From Clostridiales bacterium (GTDB lineage: Bacteria > Bacillota > Clostridia > Oscillospirales > Oscillospiraceae), in the NCBI GenBank assembly GCA_017577345.1, contig PITX01000074.1, positions 1 through 6,672 of the forward strand: 6,672 nucleotides of DNA, in the 5' to 3' direction. The translations under genes were made by a program, and so were the position numbers. The notes beneath the pieces were generated by a model. It saw only the letters and a list, made by a program, of their open reading frames with translations. It ran no database searches and had not been told where the DNA came from. Each line of letters opens with the position of its first letter. Position 1 is the first letter of the stretch. Below, one piece after another: positions 5,921-6,672 of this stretch.

Positions 5921-5946
5921 CTGCTGCCCGGCGGGCAGCAGTTTTT
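5921..5946 (+). terminator. Intrinsic terminator of pfp
   Basis: CTGCTGCC (5921-5928) pairs with GGCAGCAG (5934-5941), with up to two more pairs possible in the tip, followed directly by TTTTT (5942-5946). It begins 28 nt after the pfp stop, so the downstream transporter gene needs its own promoter. Confidence 0.9.
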
Positions 5947-5971
5947 CTACGAAAATGCCGATTTTTGGCTA

Positions 5972-6000
5972 TTGCAAACTTATTACATTTTTTATATAAT
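5972..6000 (+). promoter_or_regulatory. Promoter of the MATE transporter gene
   Basis: -35 TTGCAA (5972-5977), a 17-nt AT-rich spacer and a perfect TATAAT -10 (5995-6000). Transcription would start near 6007, about 30 nt before the ATG at 6037. It lies between the pfp terminator and the gene. No operator-like inverted repeat was seen around it. Confidence 0.8.
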
Positions 6001-6036
6001 AATTGATTGATAATACTTTGAAAAGAGACCGGTAAT

Positions 6037-6672
6037 ATGACTTCTCTGAAGGAAAACAAAATGGGCGTGATGCCTGTTGGAAAGCTCCTGTTCACAATGG
6101 CGCTGCCGATGGCACTTTCCATGCTGGTGCAGGCACTTTATAATGTTGTTGACAGCGTCTTCGTCTCGCGGATCTCCGAGGCGGACAACTTCGCTCTGAC
6201 CGCCGTTTCTCTTGCATTCCCGGTGCAGAATATCATGATCGGCGTTGCCACCGGCATCGCCATCGGCGTCAACGCCCTGCTCTCACGCGGACTCGGTGAG
6301 CGGGACAGCGATCAGGTCAACCGCAGTGCGCTCAACGGCATTTTCCTTGCCTTTGTCAGTATGCTGTTGTTCGTTCTGTTCGGTATCTTCGGTGCGGAGA
6401 TCTATATGCGCTCCATTACGCCCGATGCACAGACGGTTGCTTACGGCACGGACTATATTCGGATCATCAGTATTGTATCGTTCGGCATTTTCGGTGAGAT
6501 CCTGTTTGAGCGTCTGCTCCAGTCCACCGGCCGCACCGCCTATACCATGCTCACACAGGGCATCGGCGCGATCATCAATATCATTCTCGACCCCATTCTG
6601 ATCTTCGGCTGGTTCGGTCTGCCGCGAATGGAGGTCAAGGGTGCTGCTGTTGCCACCGTGGTCGGACAGATC
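6037..6672 (+). CDS. MATE-family multidrug efflux transporter (3'-truncated)
   Basis: The first 212 residues of an inner-membrane transporter of the MATE family (NorM/DinF group, normally ~440-460 residues); the rest lies beyond the window. Diagnostic segments are KENKMGVMPVGKLL at the start, QALYNVVDSVFVSRI in TM1 with the conserved Asp 39, GVATGIAIGVNALLSRGLGE after TM2, and ILDPILIFG in TM5. About five membrane segments are visible (~16-42, 53-80, 98-120, 138-158, 172-190). The family exports cationic drugs or metabolites in exchange for Na+ or H+; the substrate here is unknown. ATG 6037 is preferred because the ENKMG start is, from memory, common in Clostridia homologues, although its ribosome site is weak. 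ATG 6061 has a better AAGGA site 7 nt upstream and remains possible. Its own promoter and the upstream terminator make it separate from pfp. Confidence 0.92.
   Translation, partial: MTSLKENKMGVMPVGKLLFTMALPMALSMLVQALYNVVDSVFVSRISEADNFALTAVSLAFPVQNIMIGVATGIAIGVNALLSRGLGERDSDQVNRSALNGIFLAFVSMLLFVLFGIFGAEIYMRSITPDAQTVAYGTDYIRIISIVSFGIFGEILFERLLQSTGRTAYTMLTQGIGAIINIILDPILIFGWFGLPRMEVKGAAVATVVGQI

Noticed and set aside
5889..6122. Short minus-strand frame over the pfp-MATE intergenic region
   Set aside because: It crosses the pfp terminator, the MATE promoter and the MATE start, has no ribosome site of note and resembles nothing.

Overview
The window looks like a chromosomal stretch from a Gram-positive Clostridia, most likely a gut Ruminococcaceae/Oscillospiraceae relative. 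The reasons are a moderate-to-high GC content by eye, AGGAGG-type ribosome binding sites, S-layer homology (SLH) domains, proline-threonine linkers with a CxxC module in a surface protein, split CpsC/CpsD/CpsB tyrosine-phosphorylation proteins, and a pyrophosphate-type phosphofructokinase. The genus is an inference; no rRNA or other marker is present.

Layout. Positions 1-2231 (+) hold the C-terminal part of a large secreted 5'-nucleotidase-like protein. In order it has a nucleotidase C-terminal domain, an unassigned beta-rich module, a PT-repeat linker, a six-cysteine CxxC module and three SLH domains. A 30-nt perfect palindrome (2245-2274) ends this gene and also sits just past the end of the convergent operon on the minus strand. 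That operon runs from 4463 down to 2283 and encodes, in transcription order, a Wzz/CpsC-type membrane adaptor, a CpsD/CapB-type tyrosine kinase (BY-kinase) with a nine-tyrosine tail, and a PHP-family CpsB/YwqE-type tyrosine phosphatase. The intergenic gaps are 6 and 15 nt. A 184-nt divergent promoter region (4464-4647) separates the operon from a plus-strand pyrophosphate-dependent phosphofructokinase gene (pfp, 4648-5892), which has its own terminator. After a further promoter, a MATE-family efflux transporter gene starts at 6037 and runs off the window end.

How they fit together. The three minus-strand genes form a complete write/erase tyrosine-phosphorylation module of the kind that controls capsule or exopolysaccharide chain length, but no glycosyltransferase, flippase or polymerase lies beside it here. 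The neighbouring nucleotidase would salvage extracellular nucleotides while held to the wall through its SLH domains. Pfp is a central glycolytic enzyme and the MATE gene is probably independent. Three promoters, one for the operon, one for pfp and one for the MATE gene, share the same unusual -35 hexamer TTGCAA with an exact 17-nt spacer to a good -10. This is the most notable regulatory pattern in the window. No tRNA, rRNA, CRISPR array, transposase or attachment site was seen, and no stretch longer than 300 bases lacks a gene.
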